Part shown: in pieces, positions 1 through 7,066 of the stretch
Position numbering within the stretch: position 1 is the first letter of the stretch
Layout: each line of letters begins with the position of its first letter
Assembly (NCBI GenBank): GCA_016124615.1
Contig: WGNF01000023.1
Span: 1 to 34,935 of the forward strand
Source of the DNA: Paracoccaceae bacterium
GTDB lineage: Bacteria > Pseudomonadota > Alphaproteobacteria > Rhodobacterales > Rhodobacteraceae
Length of the DNA stretch: 34,935 nt
Direction of reading: 5' to 3'
Notes under the pieces: generated by a model
The model's database searches: none
Told to the model about the DNA's origin: nothing
The model's input: the letters and a program-made list of their open reading frames with translations, nothing else
Translations under genes and position numbers: made by a program

Positions 1-61
1 CATCGACGACGCAGAAATGTGTCTCATCCAACGATACGTCGAGGCCTACGAAGAATTCCAT
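1..61 (-). CDS. IS110-family transposase, N-terminal fragment cut by the window edge
   Basis: Reading leftward from the ATG at 61, the first 20 codons give MEFFVGLDVSLDETHFCVVD. This is the typical start of an IS110-family DEDD transposase (GLDVS, with the first acidic catalytic residue, then a C-V-V-D strand). The rest lies outside the window, so I cannot tell whether the gene is intact. It is not the same copy as the IS110 at 10569, whose N-terminus reads GVFAALDLSQGQTAICVVD. The call rests on the motif only. Confidence 0.7.
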   Translation of the reverse strand, partial: MEFFVGLDVSLDETHFCVVD

Positions 62-130
62 GGCATGATCTCCCTGAATAGTTCCGACGAAGGGTAGTGT
101 CCCGACGGCAGGTCTTGGCGCATAGCCCGA

Positions 131-900
131 TCAGCGCATCTGTATCGTCAAAGTCAGATCCTCGCTCGGGCGGGCCTTGATCTGCACCGCGCCGTGCTGG
201 CCGATTGGGTGGGCAAGGCCGCGTTCCATCTGAAGCCGGTGGTGGATCGGCTGGCCGAGCATCTGAAGCGATCGGGCAAGCTGTTCATGGATGAAACCAC
301 CGCCCCCGTGCTGGACCCCGGGCGCGGGACGACAAAGACCGGATATCTCTGGGCGCTGGCCCGCGACGACCGGCCATGGGGCGGTGAGGACCCGCCTGGC
401 GTGGTCTACTTCTACACCCCAGGTCGCGCGGGAGAGAATGCCGAAGCCTTCCTGACGGGCTTCGACGGCATCCTGCAGATCGATGGCTATACCGGCTACA
501 ACCGCCTGACCAAACCCTCGCGCAAGGGCGGCGCCCCCATTCGGGTGGCGCATTGCTGGGCGCATGCAAGGCGCAAGCTGAAGGAGGTCTTCGACCGCGA
601 CGGCTCCGATATCGCCGCCGAAGGCCTGCGCCGCATCGCCGAATTCTACGTTGTCGAGGCCGATATCCGCGGCATCTCCCCCGGTCAGCGCCTCTCTGCC
701 CGTCAGGCCCGCACCGCACCGCTGGTGGCGGCCTTTGGCGAATGGCTCCAGGCGCAGCGTCGAAAAATCTCCGCCAAGTCCAGGCTGGGCGAAAAGCTCG
801 CCTATATCCACAATCACTGGGACGGGTTGCAAACCTTCCTGACCGATGGCCGGGTCGAAATCGACTCCAACAGGGTCGAAAACCTGATCCGCCCCATTGC
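131..900 (+). pseudogene. tnpC: IS66-family transposase (TnpC), middle part, interrupted on its right side
   Basis: An open frame runs through this stretch without a proper start. The recognisable IS66 TnpC similarity begins at about LYRQSQILARAGLDLHRAV and continues into LADWVGKAAFHLKPVVDRL. It contains the family DDE residues in FMDETTAPVLDPG, LQIDGYTGYNRL and SNRVENLIRPIA. The N-terminal half of TnpC (coiled coil and zinc finger) is missing, so the left side was truncated around 131-137. On the right the frame breaks at codon 899-900, after VENLIRPI plus GC. The missing C-terminus reappears in frame at 3485, on the far side of a serine-recombinase insertion. The split gene cannot make an active transposase. 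Confidence 0.85.
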
Positions 901-919
901 GACAGGCGAGTCATTGTGC
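901..919 (+). repeat. Left end of the serine-recombinase element with subterminal inverted repeat
   Basis: Starting from the crossover dinucleotide GC (899-900), the element begins GACAGGCGAG followed by TCATTGTGC. The inverted counterpart at the right end has the same spacing of ten bases. It is likely part of the recombinase binding site. The recombinase stop codon is only 10 bp further in. Confidence 0.6.
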
Positions 920-928
920 ACTCCATCC

Positions 929-3001
929 TCAAGTATCTGTAAACATTGGAAGCGTGTCCGTGTCGGCGACGCGACACGGGCGACCGTTTCGGGCCAGCGC
1001 GGATTGGACCTGCGTCGAGTTGAGGTCATCGGCGCGGATCTGGTAGGGCGCGCCAGGAACAACCTGCTCGGCAGGCAGCACGCCCGTCTTGATGAGGCGG
1101 CGTATCCGATGGTTTGTGATGCCCAGGGCCTTCGCCGCTTCGGTCATGGTCAGCCAGGCGCCATCCTTTTCCGCGGACCTGTAGGCGTGGATTCCCCGCA
1201 CACGCCGGACCGAGGCGACACGGTGCGCCGTCCAGGTCTTGCCTTGTCCGGTGGGCATGCCCATTCGATTGAGCGACGCGGCGATATGTTCGTCCGACCA
1301 GCGTCCTGCCATGCTCCGCATCACCGCCAACGCATCCTCGGCGGTCGCGCAACCATGTTCGCCCGCTCGGGGCTTGCGCACCCGCAGTTCCGAGTGCTGA
1401 CCACCTCGCCAATGGATCGTGAGCACGACCTCGCGCACCGCATCATCGACATCAACGACAATATCGGCAATCAGCGTGCGAAGCAGTTGCTGACGAGCGC
1501 GCATCGTCACATTGGGCGCGTTCCAGGCCGCTGACAGATTGTCCGCCAAATTGGCGAAGCTGCGCGGGTCGACCTCGATGGTCGATGGACTTTCGACAGG
1601 CCGGCGCGCCTCAAGATCCTGCACCCGGCGTAGTGCGCTCTCCCAGTTCTTCTCCAGCTGTGCGGCGATCAGACGATTGTCGGGATCGCAGGCAGCGTAG
1701 CGGCGTTCGGCAAGACTGGCCTCGTAGCGGGCCTGCTGCAGTTCCAGGTCGAGGATCTGGCGTTGATCTTCCTGTCGTTCCTGATGCATGCGCTCAGCCT
1801 CGAACGCGGCCTCGACCGCCAGCGGTTCTACCGCGCGCAGCAACTCGCGTGCAACCGCCGCATCGACCCTTGGCCCACCGAAGGTCATGCATCGGGGCAG
1901 GCCCATCATCAGGTTGGGCTTGTCGCAGCGATAGACGGGCCGACTTTGCGGGTTGCCAGTGTAGGCGACGCTCAGTCGCCGTCCGCATCGTCCGCACGTC
2001 ATGATCCCTGACAGCAGTGCCTTGCCGCCCCGGCCTGACTTCACGCCGCCGGCGCGGCCATAGTTGTTGAGCGCCAATTGATTCTGGTTGCGCTCGTATT
2101 CCTCCCAGCTGATGTATCCCTCGTGGTGATCCTTGATGAAGACTTCCCAGGTCCCCACCGGCTTCCTGTGCCCGTAGCTCCGCCGGGCTCGCCCATCGAC
2201 GATCGAGGTCCGTTTCTCGCTTTTCCCGTAGACGTAAACGCCTGCGTAGAAGGGATTTTTGAGCACTGCGATGACGTTGCGGTAACGGATCGGCAACCAG
2301 GTGAAGCTGGTCATGCGGCCCTCATCCGACGGTCGAGGGAAGTGGATCTGATCGGCCTTCATCGATAACAGCACCTGGCGGGCGCTGCCGACCTCGCGGA
2401 AGCGGGCAAAGATGAGCCGGATCACCTCCTGCAGACGTACATCAGGGTCGAGCCCCAGACCCGCCTCGCGATGCCAGATATAGCCGAACGGCACGGCCAA
2501 GCGCAGCTCGCCCCGGCGTGCCTTCGACCTGGCAGCATCGAGCATCCGCGCTCTGAGAACCCCCAGCTCGAACTCGCTGATGCTGCCCTTCATGCCCAGG
2601 AGTAGGCGATCATTGGGCAGGCAGGGATTGTAGATGCCGTCGTGATCGATGACACGGGCTTCGACAAGCCCGCACAACTCCAGCGGGTGGTGCCAGTCAC
2701 GGCCATTGCGCGCGAGCCGCGATGCATCCAGGCACAGGACGGCGCCAACCTTGCCCGCACACAGCCAAGCGACCAGGCGATCGAAGCCCGGGCGCGCCAC
2801 GGTTCCGCTCGCCGATCGACCGAGATCATCGTCGATGACCTCAATGTCGACGAAGCCACGCTGGCGCGCGACATCGACCAGATCATATTGCCGTCGCTGG
2901 CTCTCCAGGTTGGTCATGACCTGCGACTGCGTCGACTGGCGCACATAGACGACGGCCTTGCGCTTGAGAAGCGTCGCCGGAATCATCTCAGCGCTGTTCA
3001 T
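929..3001 (-). CDS. Large serine recombinase (resolvase + recombinase + zinc ribbon domains)
   Basis: This 690-aa protein has an N-terminal resolvase catalytic domain (about residues 14-160). The nucleophile is Ser23 in VYVRQSTQSQ, with supporting motifs ESQRRQYDLV, DDDLGRSASG and CLDASRLARNGRDW. A recombinase domain (about 170-300) follows, and then a zinc-ribbon with CGRCGRR...YRCDKP. A coiled-coil-like stretch (about 400-470) comes next. The C-terminus has a small helix-turn-helix-like segment (MTEAAKALGITNHRIRRLIK). Proteins of this type catalyse site-specific DNA strand exchange through a phosphoserine intermediate at 2-bp core sites. The ATG overlaps the end of the small gene at 2988-3167 by 14 bp, so the two are translationally coupled. 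Here it sits inside its own insertion, so it is the probable transposase of the element. Confidence 0.9.
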   Translation of the reverse strand: MNSAEMIPATLLKRKAVVYVRQSTQSQVMTNLESQRRQYDLVDVARQRGFVDIEVIDDDLGRSASGTVARPGFDRLVAWLCAGKVGAVLCLDASRLARNGRDWHHPLELCGLVEARVIDHDGIYNPCLPNDRLLLGMKGSISEFELGVLRARMLDAARSKARRGELRLAVPFGYIWHREAGLGLDPDVRLQEVIRLIFARFREVGSARQVLLSMKADQIHFPRPSDEGRMTSFTWLPIRYRNVIAVLKNPFYAGVYVYGKSEKRTSIVDGRARRSYGHRKPVGTWEVFIKDHHEGYISWEEYERNQNQLALNNYGRAGGVKSGRGGKALLSGIMTCGRCGRRLSVAYTGNPQSRPVYRCDKPNLMMGLPRCMTFGGPRVDAAVARELLRAVEPLAVEAAFEAERMHQERQEDQRQILDLELQQARYEASLAERRYAACDPDNRLIAAQLEKNWESALRRVQDLEARRPVESPSTIEVDPRSFANLADNLSAAWNAPNVTMRARQQLLRTLIADIVVDVDDAVREVVLTIHWRGGQHSELRVRKPRAGEHGCATAEDALAVMRSMAGRWSDEHIAASLNRMGMPTGQGKTWTAHRVASVRRVRGIHAYRSAEKDGAWLTMTEAAKALGITNHRIRRLIKTGVLPAEQVVPGAPYQIRADDLNSTQVQSALARNGRPCRVADTDTLPMFTDT

Positions 3002-3167
3002 CGCTGAGTTCCTCGACGGCGAGCCCCGCCGCTTGCATCAGGATCTGCGCCAGCGTCGACACCGCCTTGCGCCGCTCCGTGTCGTTCAGACCCTCCAGCC
3101 TGCGGGGTTCGAACTCCAAGTTCATTTGCCGGCCAAAGGTCGGTGCCGGCATGTTGCGAGCCTTCAT
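2988..3167 (-). CDS. Small accessory protein of the serine-recombinase element (59 aa)
   Basis: The ATG at 3167 has a strong Shine-Dalgarno (GGGAGGAA, about 5 nt upstream), which decides the start over ATGs further upstream in the same frame. The 59-aa product begins MKARNMPAPTFGRQ and continues with a basic and helical segment (LEGLNDTERRKAVSTLAQIL). Its stop codon overlaps the recombinase ATG by 14 bp, so the two genes form a coupled unit. I recognise no domain. Short proteins in this position commonly precede this kind of recombinase in alphaproteobacteria. A role as a recombination directionality factor or a regulator is a guess. Confidence 0.65.
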   Translation of the reverse strand: MKARNMPAPTFGRQMNLEFEPRRLEGLNDTERRKAVSTLAQILMQAAGLAVEELSDEQR

Positions 3168-3399
3168 TGCCTTCCTCCCGAGCGATTCCATGTCCGCTTT
3201 GGAAGTGTGCGGGCTTGGCGGCGCGCGGGACCAGCTCATGCAAATCGATCAGCGCCGCCAGATCGACCCGCGGCGGGCCAACGCTCATGCCGGCGCAAAT
3301 CACCGGATCAACCATCCAACCGGCGATCGTGACTACGACGCCCGCCGGACCCAAAACCTGGAGAAATTGGCCTGTCGCCCGCTGCTCAACGCGGCGCAC
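2998..3399 (-). CDS. Possible second accessory ORF of the recombinase element
   Basis: The frame opens with a GTG at 3399, but a protein-like stretch continues upstream to about 3459 and includes HYRWHPYFG (3412-3438). No ATG, GTG or TTG is visible there before an in-frame TAA close to the right boundary. The likely protein part is QATGQFLQVLGPAGVVVTIA-like, followed by acidic and hydrophobic segments (DLAALIDLHELVP). After about 3180 the frame merely runs through the next gene without a stop, which suggests an indel or a lost stop. The HxxxHP-x-FG pattern is typical of small proteins next to such recombinases. Function is unknown. Confidence 0.4.
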   Translation of the reverse strand: MRRVEQRATGQFLQVLGPAGVVVTIAGWMVDPVICAGMSVGPPRVDLAALIDLHELVPRAAKPAHFQSGHGIAREEGNEGSQHAGTDLWPANELGVRTPQAGGSERHGAAQGGVDAGADPDASGGARRRGTQR

Positions 3400-3463
3400 G
3401 CAAACCTTCTGGCCAAAATAGGGATGCCAGCGGTAATGAACCTCCAGTTCCTCACCGACATGG

Positions 3464-3484
3464 GCAGAATGAACGGGCGACGGC
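3464..3484 (-). repeat. Right end of the serine-recombinase element with subterminal inverted repeat
   Basis: GCAGAATGA at 3464-3472 is the inverted counterpart of TCATTGTGC at 911-919, with one mismatch at the N position. It is spaced ten bases from the right crossover dinucleotide GC at 3483-3484. Beyond the dinucleotide the interrupted tnpC frame resumes. Confidence 0.6.
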
Positions 3485-3689
3485 CCTTAATCGCAAGAAC
3501 GCGCTCTTCGCCGGCCACGACGAAGGCGGCATCGCCTGGGGCCGCATCGCCTCGCTGATCGAAACCTGCAAGATCAACGGCGTCGAGCCCTTCGCCTACC
3601 TCAAGGCAACCCTCACCGCGATCGCCAAAGGTCACCCGCAAAGCCGCGTCGACGACCTCCTGCCGTGGAACTTCACGCCGTCGCACTGA
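3483..3689 (+). pseudogene. tnpC: IS66-family transposase (TnpC), C-terminal part after the insertion
   Basis: From the alanine codon split across the insertion the frame reads ALNRKNALFAGHDEGG, then GRIASLIETCKINGVEPFAY and DDLLPWNFTPSH, ending at TGA 3687-3689. This is the standard IS66 TnpC C-terminus. Together with 131-900 it makes one TnpC that was broken by the serine-recombinase element. No start or ribosome-binding site of its own is present. Confidence 0.85.
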
Positions 3690-3697
3690 GTAGCCGG

Positions 3698-3718
3698 TGG
3701 TCCGCAGCTAACGCTTAC
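3698..3718 (-). repeat. IS66 right terminal inverted repeat
   Basis: Read on the minus strand from 3718 the sequence is GTAAGCGTTAGCTGCGGACC. It begins with the GTAAGC tip typical of IS66-family inverted repeats and lies 29 bp after the tnpC stop. The left IR is gone. Confidence 0.6.
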
Positions 3719-3861
3719 TGGCATGCGGGGCGATTTCGTTATTGACAAACATCCTCTGACCTCTTCCGGTTGCCTGTTTCGGATGCCTCCAATCTGGCCG
3801 CACAATGTCGCAGAAGGATGCCAAATCCGGGCGTTTTTGTACCCGTTTGTCGCAGGAGGAG

Positions 3862-4171
3862 GGCCACCCAGACCCTGAAGAACCGGATCCCGTTCGAGAA
3901 TTACTATCTGCCCGAGACGCTCGAGGAAGCCGTGGCCGGCTTCATCGACCACTACAACCACCATCGCTATCACGAGAGCCTGGGCAACCTCACGCCTGCC
4001 GATGTCTACCACGGCAGGGCTGAAGCCATCCTGAAGCAACGCAAGGAGACCAAAGCGAACACGATCGAGAAGCGCCGTTTGGCTCGCATCGCCAGACCGC
4101 AGCATAAACTGAAACCCCAACGAGCCAGGCCCTCCGAACCGGATCAGGCTCTCGTGTCCCAATCAATATGA
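3862..4171 (+). pseudogene. IS3-family transposase OrfB, C-terminal remnant
   Basis: The frame carries TLKNRIPFENYYLPETLEEA, then FIDHYNHHRYHESLGNLTPA and DVYHGRAEAILKQRKE, and stops at 4169-4171. This matches the end of an IS3-family integrase domain (the region around the final catalytic Glu and the YN-x-x-R-x-H-x-S/E-L box). The upstream part of the integrase core is missing and the sequence before about 3862 is unrelated, so this is a 5'-truncated remnant. The stretch 3719-3861, between the IS66 end and this remnant, shows nothing I recognise. Confidence 0.75.
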
Positions 4172-4239
4172 CGACGGACAGCTCCGGCAGCAGCACCAGG
4201 CGGCCTGCCGCAAGTCCCGCCGCCAATCTTTACCGCCCA

Positions 4240-5211
4240 TCATTGACGCTCTGCCTCGCTCACTGGCAGAGGAGCTTGTCGAGGCGCGTACGGCGCCGTC
4301 GCCTCGACGAGCAGGATTCCGGCGACTGCGAAAAGCAGGCCAATGAGTGTCGCAATGCCGAGGTGCTCGCCGAAGAAGACCATGCCGAACCCAAAGCCCA
4401 TAACGGGTGTGAGGAACGTGAAGGCGTTGGCGCGGCTGAGGGGGACACGCCGCAGCAGCGTGAACCAGAGCCAGTAGGCCAGAGCAGTGCCGAGCAGTGC
4501 GAGAGCCAGCAGACTCACGAGGAACTCCGGAGACCAGACGATCGCTTTGCGTCCTTCCAGGGCAATGGCGGCAACAGACAGCGGAAGCGCGCCGAACAGG
4601 GTCTGCGCTGCCATCGCCATCAACGGATCGACCTCACTGCCGAGTGCCTTCATGACAACATTTCCAACCGCGACGCCGGAGGCGGCGACGGCGATGTATG
4701 CGACGCCGGCGACGAAGCCCGCCTGTGCAGGGCCGCCGAACTGCGGCAGGCTGATGACGACGATCCCGACAAAGCCAAGGCCGAGGCCAAGGCGCTGCAG
4801 CCAGCTGAGCCGCTCGTGCAGAAAGACATGCGCCAGAATCGCCGCAAGCAAAGGCTGACCATTGGTGATCACGGTAGCGAGCCCCGGCGAAACATATTCA
4901 GAAGCGTGGAACATACCCAGAAAGCCGAGGCTCGTCGTTCCAAGGCCGACCACCGCGAGAGCAATCCACGTGCGCAACGAACGTGGAACCGGGCGGCGGA
5001 AGAACCATGCAGCCAGCGCGAGCGTTGACCCTGCAATCAATGCCCGCAACGCGGCGAAGGAGAACGGCGGTGCAAATTTGAGTCCGACTGTGATCAGCGG
5101 ATAGCAAAGAGCCGCCAAAAACGCGACAAGGAAGAGTACTGCAGCATCTCGGCCGCGAATTGCCCTCGGCGGGGTTCGCGACGTAGCGGCGCGTGCACTC
5201 AGCTCCGCCAT
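4240..5211 (-). CDS. EamA/DMT-superfamily transporter
   Basis: This is an integral membrane protein of about 323 aa with two EamA repeats. The first repeat covers roughly residues 22-145 (LFLVAFLAALCYPLITVGLK ... GLGFVGIVVISL). The second covers about 160-295 (VAGVAYIAVAASGVAVGNVV ... LIGLLFAVAGILLVEA). About ten membrane helices are expected. Members export amino acids, nucleosides or small metabolites, and the substrate cannot be told here. I prefer the ATG at 5211 to the GTG at 5238, because the residues after 5211 start a normal cytoplasmic tail and a GAGGGG lies about 12 nt upstream. The gene stands alone between IS debris and the copper module. Confidence 0.85.
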   Translation of the reverse strand: MAELSARAATSRTPPRAIRGRDAAVLFLVAFLAALCYPLITVGLKFAPPFSFAALRALIAGSTLALAAWFFRRPVPRSLRTWIALAVVGLGTTSLGFLGMFHASEYVSPGLATVITNGQPLLAAILAHVFLHERLSWLQRLGLGLGFVGIVVISLPQFGGPAQAGFVAGVAYIAVAASGVAVGNVVMKALGSEVDPLMAMAAQTLFGALPLSVAAIALEGRKAIVWSPEFLVSLLALALLGTALAYWLWFTLLRRVPLSRANAFTFLTPVMGFGFGMVFFGEHLGIATLIGLLFAVAGILLVEATAPYAPRQAPLPVSEAERQ

Positions 5212-5579
5212 AGCGTACTCTGACCCCTCTGCCGGCACAGCGACAAAACCATGAGCCGGGCGTTCCCGGTACGGCGGACGGCGTCGTAAGTACGACCTGA
5301 GCGCGTCCCGTCGCCTACCAGTTTCAGGCCGACTCGTGGACGCAGTTGCACATCGCCTGAATCTGACTCCTCGTCAATTGTCGCGGTTGGGCCGCTGCGT
5401 TGCAGAAACGATCCGGTCGAGGTCGAAGGTCGCTCCCGCGAACCTACCCAGAGATGTGGACGCGTTCGATCGCCAGGTGCAGCCCAGTGCCCAATGGGAC
5501 ACGCCGACCGAAGATCACCAGACCTCATGCCGGCATGCCCACTCGCGATCTGCTTTGGACATGTAATGCCCAAGGGCTC
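5212..5579. other. Intergenic stretch without recognised gene
   Basis: Between the EamA gene and the Met-rich gene I see only short overlapping frames without ribosome-binding sites or recognisable protein sequence. It presumably contains the EamA promoter (minus strand). Confidence 0.4.
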
Positions 5580-5999
5580 CTACTTGCCCGGTGTCGTGGG
5601 CATCATCAGCTTCTGCTGATCCAGCATCTGCTCCATCATCTGTTGCATGAGATCCAAGCGCGTCTTCATTTGCGCCAACGCGTCGGCGTTGCCGCTTGTT
5701 CCCATATTGCCCTGCCCGGCCATCTGGCCGCCCATCATGCCGCCGCCAGCCATCATCGAATGCATGGCCGTCATCTGGTCCAGCATGAGTTGCATGTGCT
5801 GTTGCATCAATTGCGTAAGCTGATCGCCATGAGCGTTCTGGGCCGACCCCATCATCGTGGTCATTTGCTGGAACCGTTGGTCCATCTGCTCAATACTCAT
5901 GGGACTCTGCTTATCCGTACTTCCAGAAGTCTGAGCGAATGCGGCTGAGCCGCTAAGCGCAAGCAATGCAATCAAGGGAACTGCGAGGCGGACGTTCAT
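5580..5999 (-). CDS. Methionine-rich secreted protein, putative periplasmic metal binder
   Basis: The product is 139 aa. A signal peptide (MNVRLAVPLIALLALSGSAA) with a probable AFA-Q cleavage is followed by a mature part of about 117 aa with about 23 methionines, many paired (TTMM, HSMM, GGGMMGG, QQMMEQM, KLMM) and interspersed with Gln and a few His. Start: ATG at 5999 with GGAGATCC just upstream, although the frame is open further 5'. Met-rich periplasmic segments bind Cu(I)/Ag(I) in CopA/CusF-type systems. The gene is last in a minus-strand run behind a copper-type P-ATPase, which supports a copper-buffer role. The long helical Q/M repeats could also make it a coiled-coil chaperone. No named domain is recognised. 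Confidence 0.75.
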   Translation of the reverse strand: MNVRLAVPLIALLALSGSAAFAQTSGSTDKQSPMSIEQMDQRFQQMTTMMGSAQNAHGDQLTQLMQQHMQLMLDQMTAMHSMMAGGGMMGGQMAGQGNMGTSGNADALAQMKTRLDLMQQMMEQMLDQQKLMMPTTPGK

Positions 6000-6094
6000 T
6001 TTGGATCTCCTGTTTGAGTTGTGGTGTTTGGCATCTGTGTTCCGAGCGCCTCTCGACTCAAGGACATGTTCGTTTGGCATCGTCTCAGGTCTTC

Positions 6095-6280
6095 TCACCC
6101 GTGCTTGCCAATCCAGGCTTTGGCGGACCGCTCCTGCGCGATATGAGCTTCTATTGCACCGGTGTTCGGCGATCGAGCGAGAGTGGGCACCGCGGAACCG
6201 CGGGCGCACGTCCGCGCCAGGAGGACAAGCGGAGCGATGATCATGCCCCAGAACAGATACATTCCTATTGCGCCGAACAT
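6095..6280 (-). CDS. Small membrane protein (61 aa)
   Basis: Starting at the ATG at 6280 (GGAGAGAT upstream), the protein has one hydrophobic helix (FGAIGMYLFWGMIIAPLVLL) and then a polar, basic tail (residues about 24-61). It lies 105 bp after the methyltransferase-like gene and 95 bp before the Met-rich gene, all on the same strand, so it may belong to the copper transcription unit. No family recognised. Confidence 0.5.
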   Translation of the reverse strand: MFGAIGMYLFWGMIIAPLVLLARTCARGSAVPTLARSPNTGAIEAHIAQERSAKAWIGKHG

Positions 6281-6385
6281 CGTATCTCTCCATCCCGTGA
6301 TGTGCCCACAGCGTAATTCATGTGCCGAACGTCAATCGCCATAGCTCGGGGCGCGGCAATTCCGGTGCAGCCTCGAGACAAGCGC

Positions 6386-7039
6386 TCATCGTCCAATCCG
6401 CGCACCGTCGACAAATTGCCGCCAGCGATGCTGCCCGGGAAGGAACATTGGAACGCGCGCCCGGTACACGCGGTATTGCTCGCCAAATTGCGAGAGCATC
6501 TGCCGCTCCTCCCGATATGCCAGCAACGTGTAAATGGATACGATTAGAGGGAAAAGCACGACAGAGAAGAGGGTCGGCCAATGCACCACGCCTTCGCCGA
6601 ACAATCCGACAAAGAGGCCGGTATACTGCGGATGCCTGACCAATCCATATAGCCCGTCCAGGGCGAGCCTGTTTTGCTGGCGCGCGCGATAGAGTTCACG
6701 CCACCCTTGTATGAACAATCCGATACCGAGGAACAACAGCGCATACCCGATCAGCATCGAGATCAGCATCCCGGTCTCCCCCATTCCGAGGAGCGTCGAC
6801 CAGAGGTTCGCATTCAGATTGGCCCGGTCCAGATGAAAGAACCGGACCAGAAGATAGATCGTCAGCGGAAAGCCGTACATCTCCGCGTAGAGCGCGATGA
6901 TAAATGCCTGGACCAGCCCGGCTCCTGCCCATTCGCGCCAGGTTTTCGGCGCCATGTAGCGGTAGAGAATCCAGGACGCCACGACGATCATGATGACTGT
7001 CAGGCTCCAGACACCGGAATGCGCGATATGTTCATTCAT
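6386..7039 (-). CDS. Isoprenylcysteine carboxyl methyltransferase (ICMT)-like membrane protein
   Basis: This 217-aa protein has about five membrane segments. Near the C-terminus it has the signature of the ICMT/PEMT-type integral methyltransferases (LDGLYGLVRHPQYTG, then YREERQMLSQFGEQYRVYR). The RHP and E-E motifs form the S-adenosylmethionine site in the family. Bacterial members rarely have a known substrate. The gene starts 27 bp after the P-type ATPase stop and is surely co-transcribed with it. ICMT-like genes often accompany heavy-metal ATPases, but why is unknown. Confidence 0.8.
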   Translation of the reverse strand: MNEHIAHSGVWSLTVIMIVVASWILYRYMAPKTWREWAGAGLVQAFIIALYAEMYGFPLTIYLLVRFFHLDRANLNANLWSTLLGMGETGMLISMLIGYALLFLGIGLFIQGWRELYRARQQNRLALDGLYGLVRHPQYTGLFVGLFGEGVVHWPTLFSVVLFPLIVSIYTLLAYREERQMLSQFGEQYRVYRARVPMFLPGQHRWRQFVDGARIGR

Positions 7040-7066
7040 TTCCCGTGGTCTCCTGCAAACGGCATC

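Larger units (their letters stand above)
901..3484. mobile_element. Serine-recombinase transposon inserted in IS66 tnpC (2584 bp)
   Basis: Left-flank tnpC ends ...CGC CCC ATT GC and right-flank tnpC resumes GC|C CTT AAT CGC. Removing 901-3484 restores an uninterrupted IS66 reading frame (...IRPIALNRKNALFAG...). The dinucleotide GC is present at both junctions (899-900 and 3483-3484), as expected for crossover at a 2-bp core by a serine recombinase. Ten bases inside each end lies an inverted TCATT-N-TGC motif (911-919 and 3464-3472). The element carries a 690-aa large serine recombinase and one or two small upstream ORFs, all on the minus strand. The boundaries rest on the empty-site reconstruction. 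That the encoded recombinase moves the element is inference. Confidence 0.8.
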
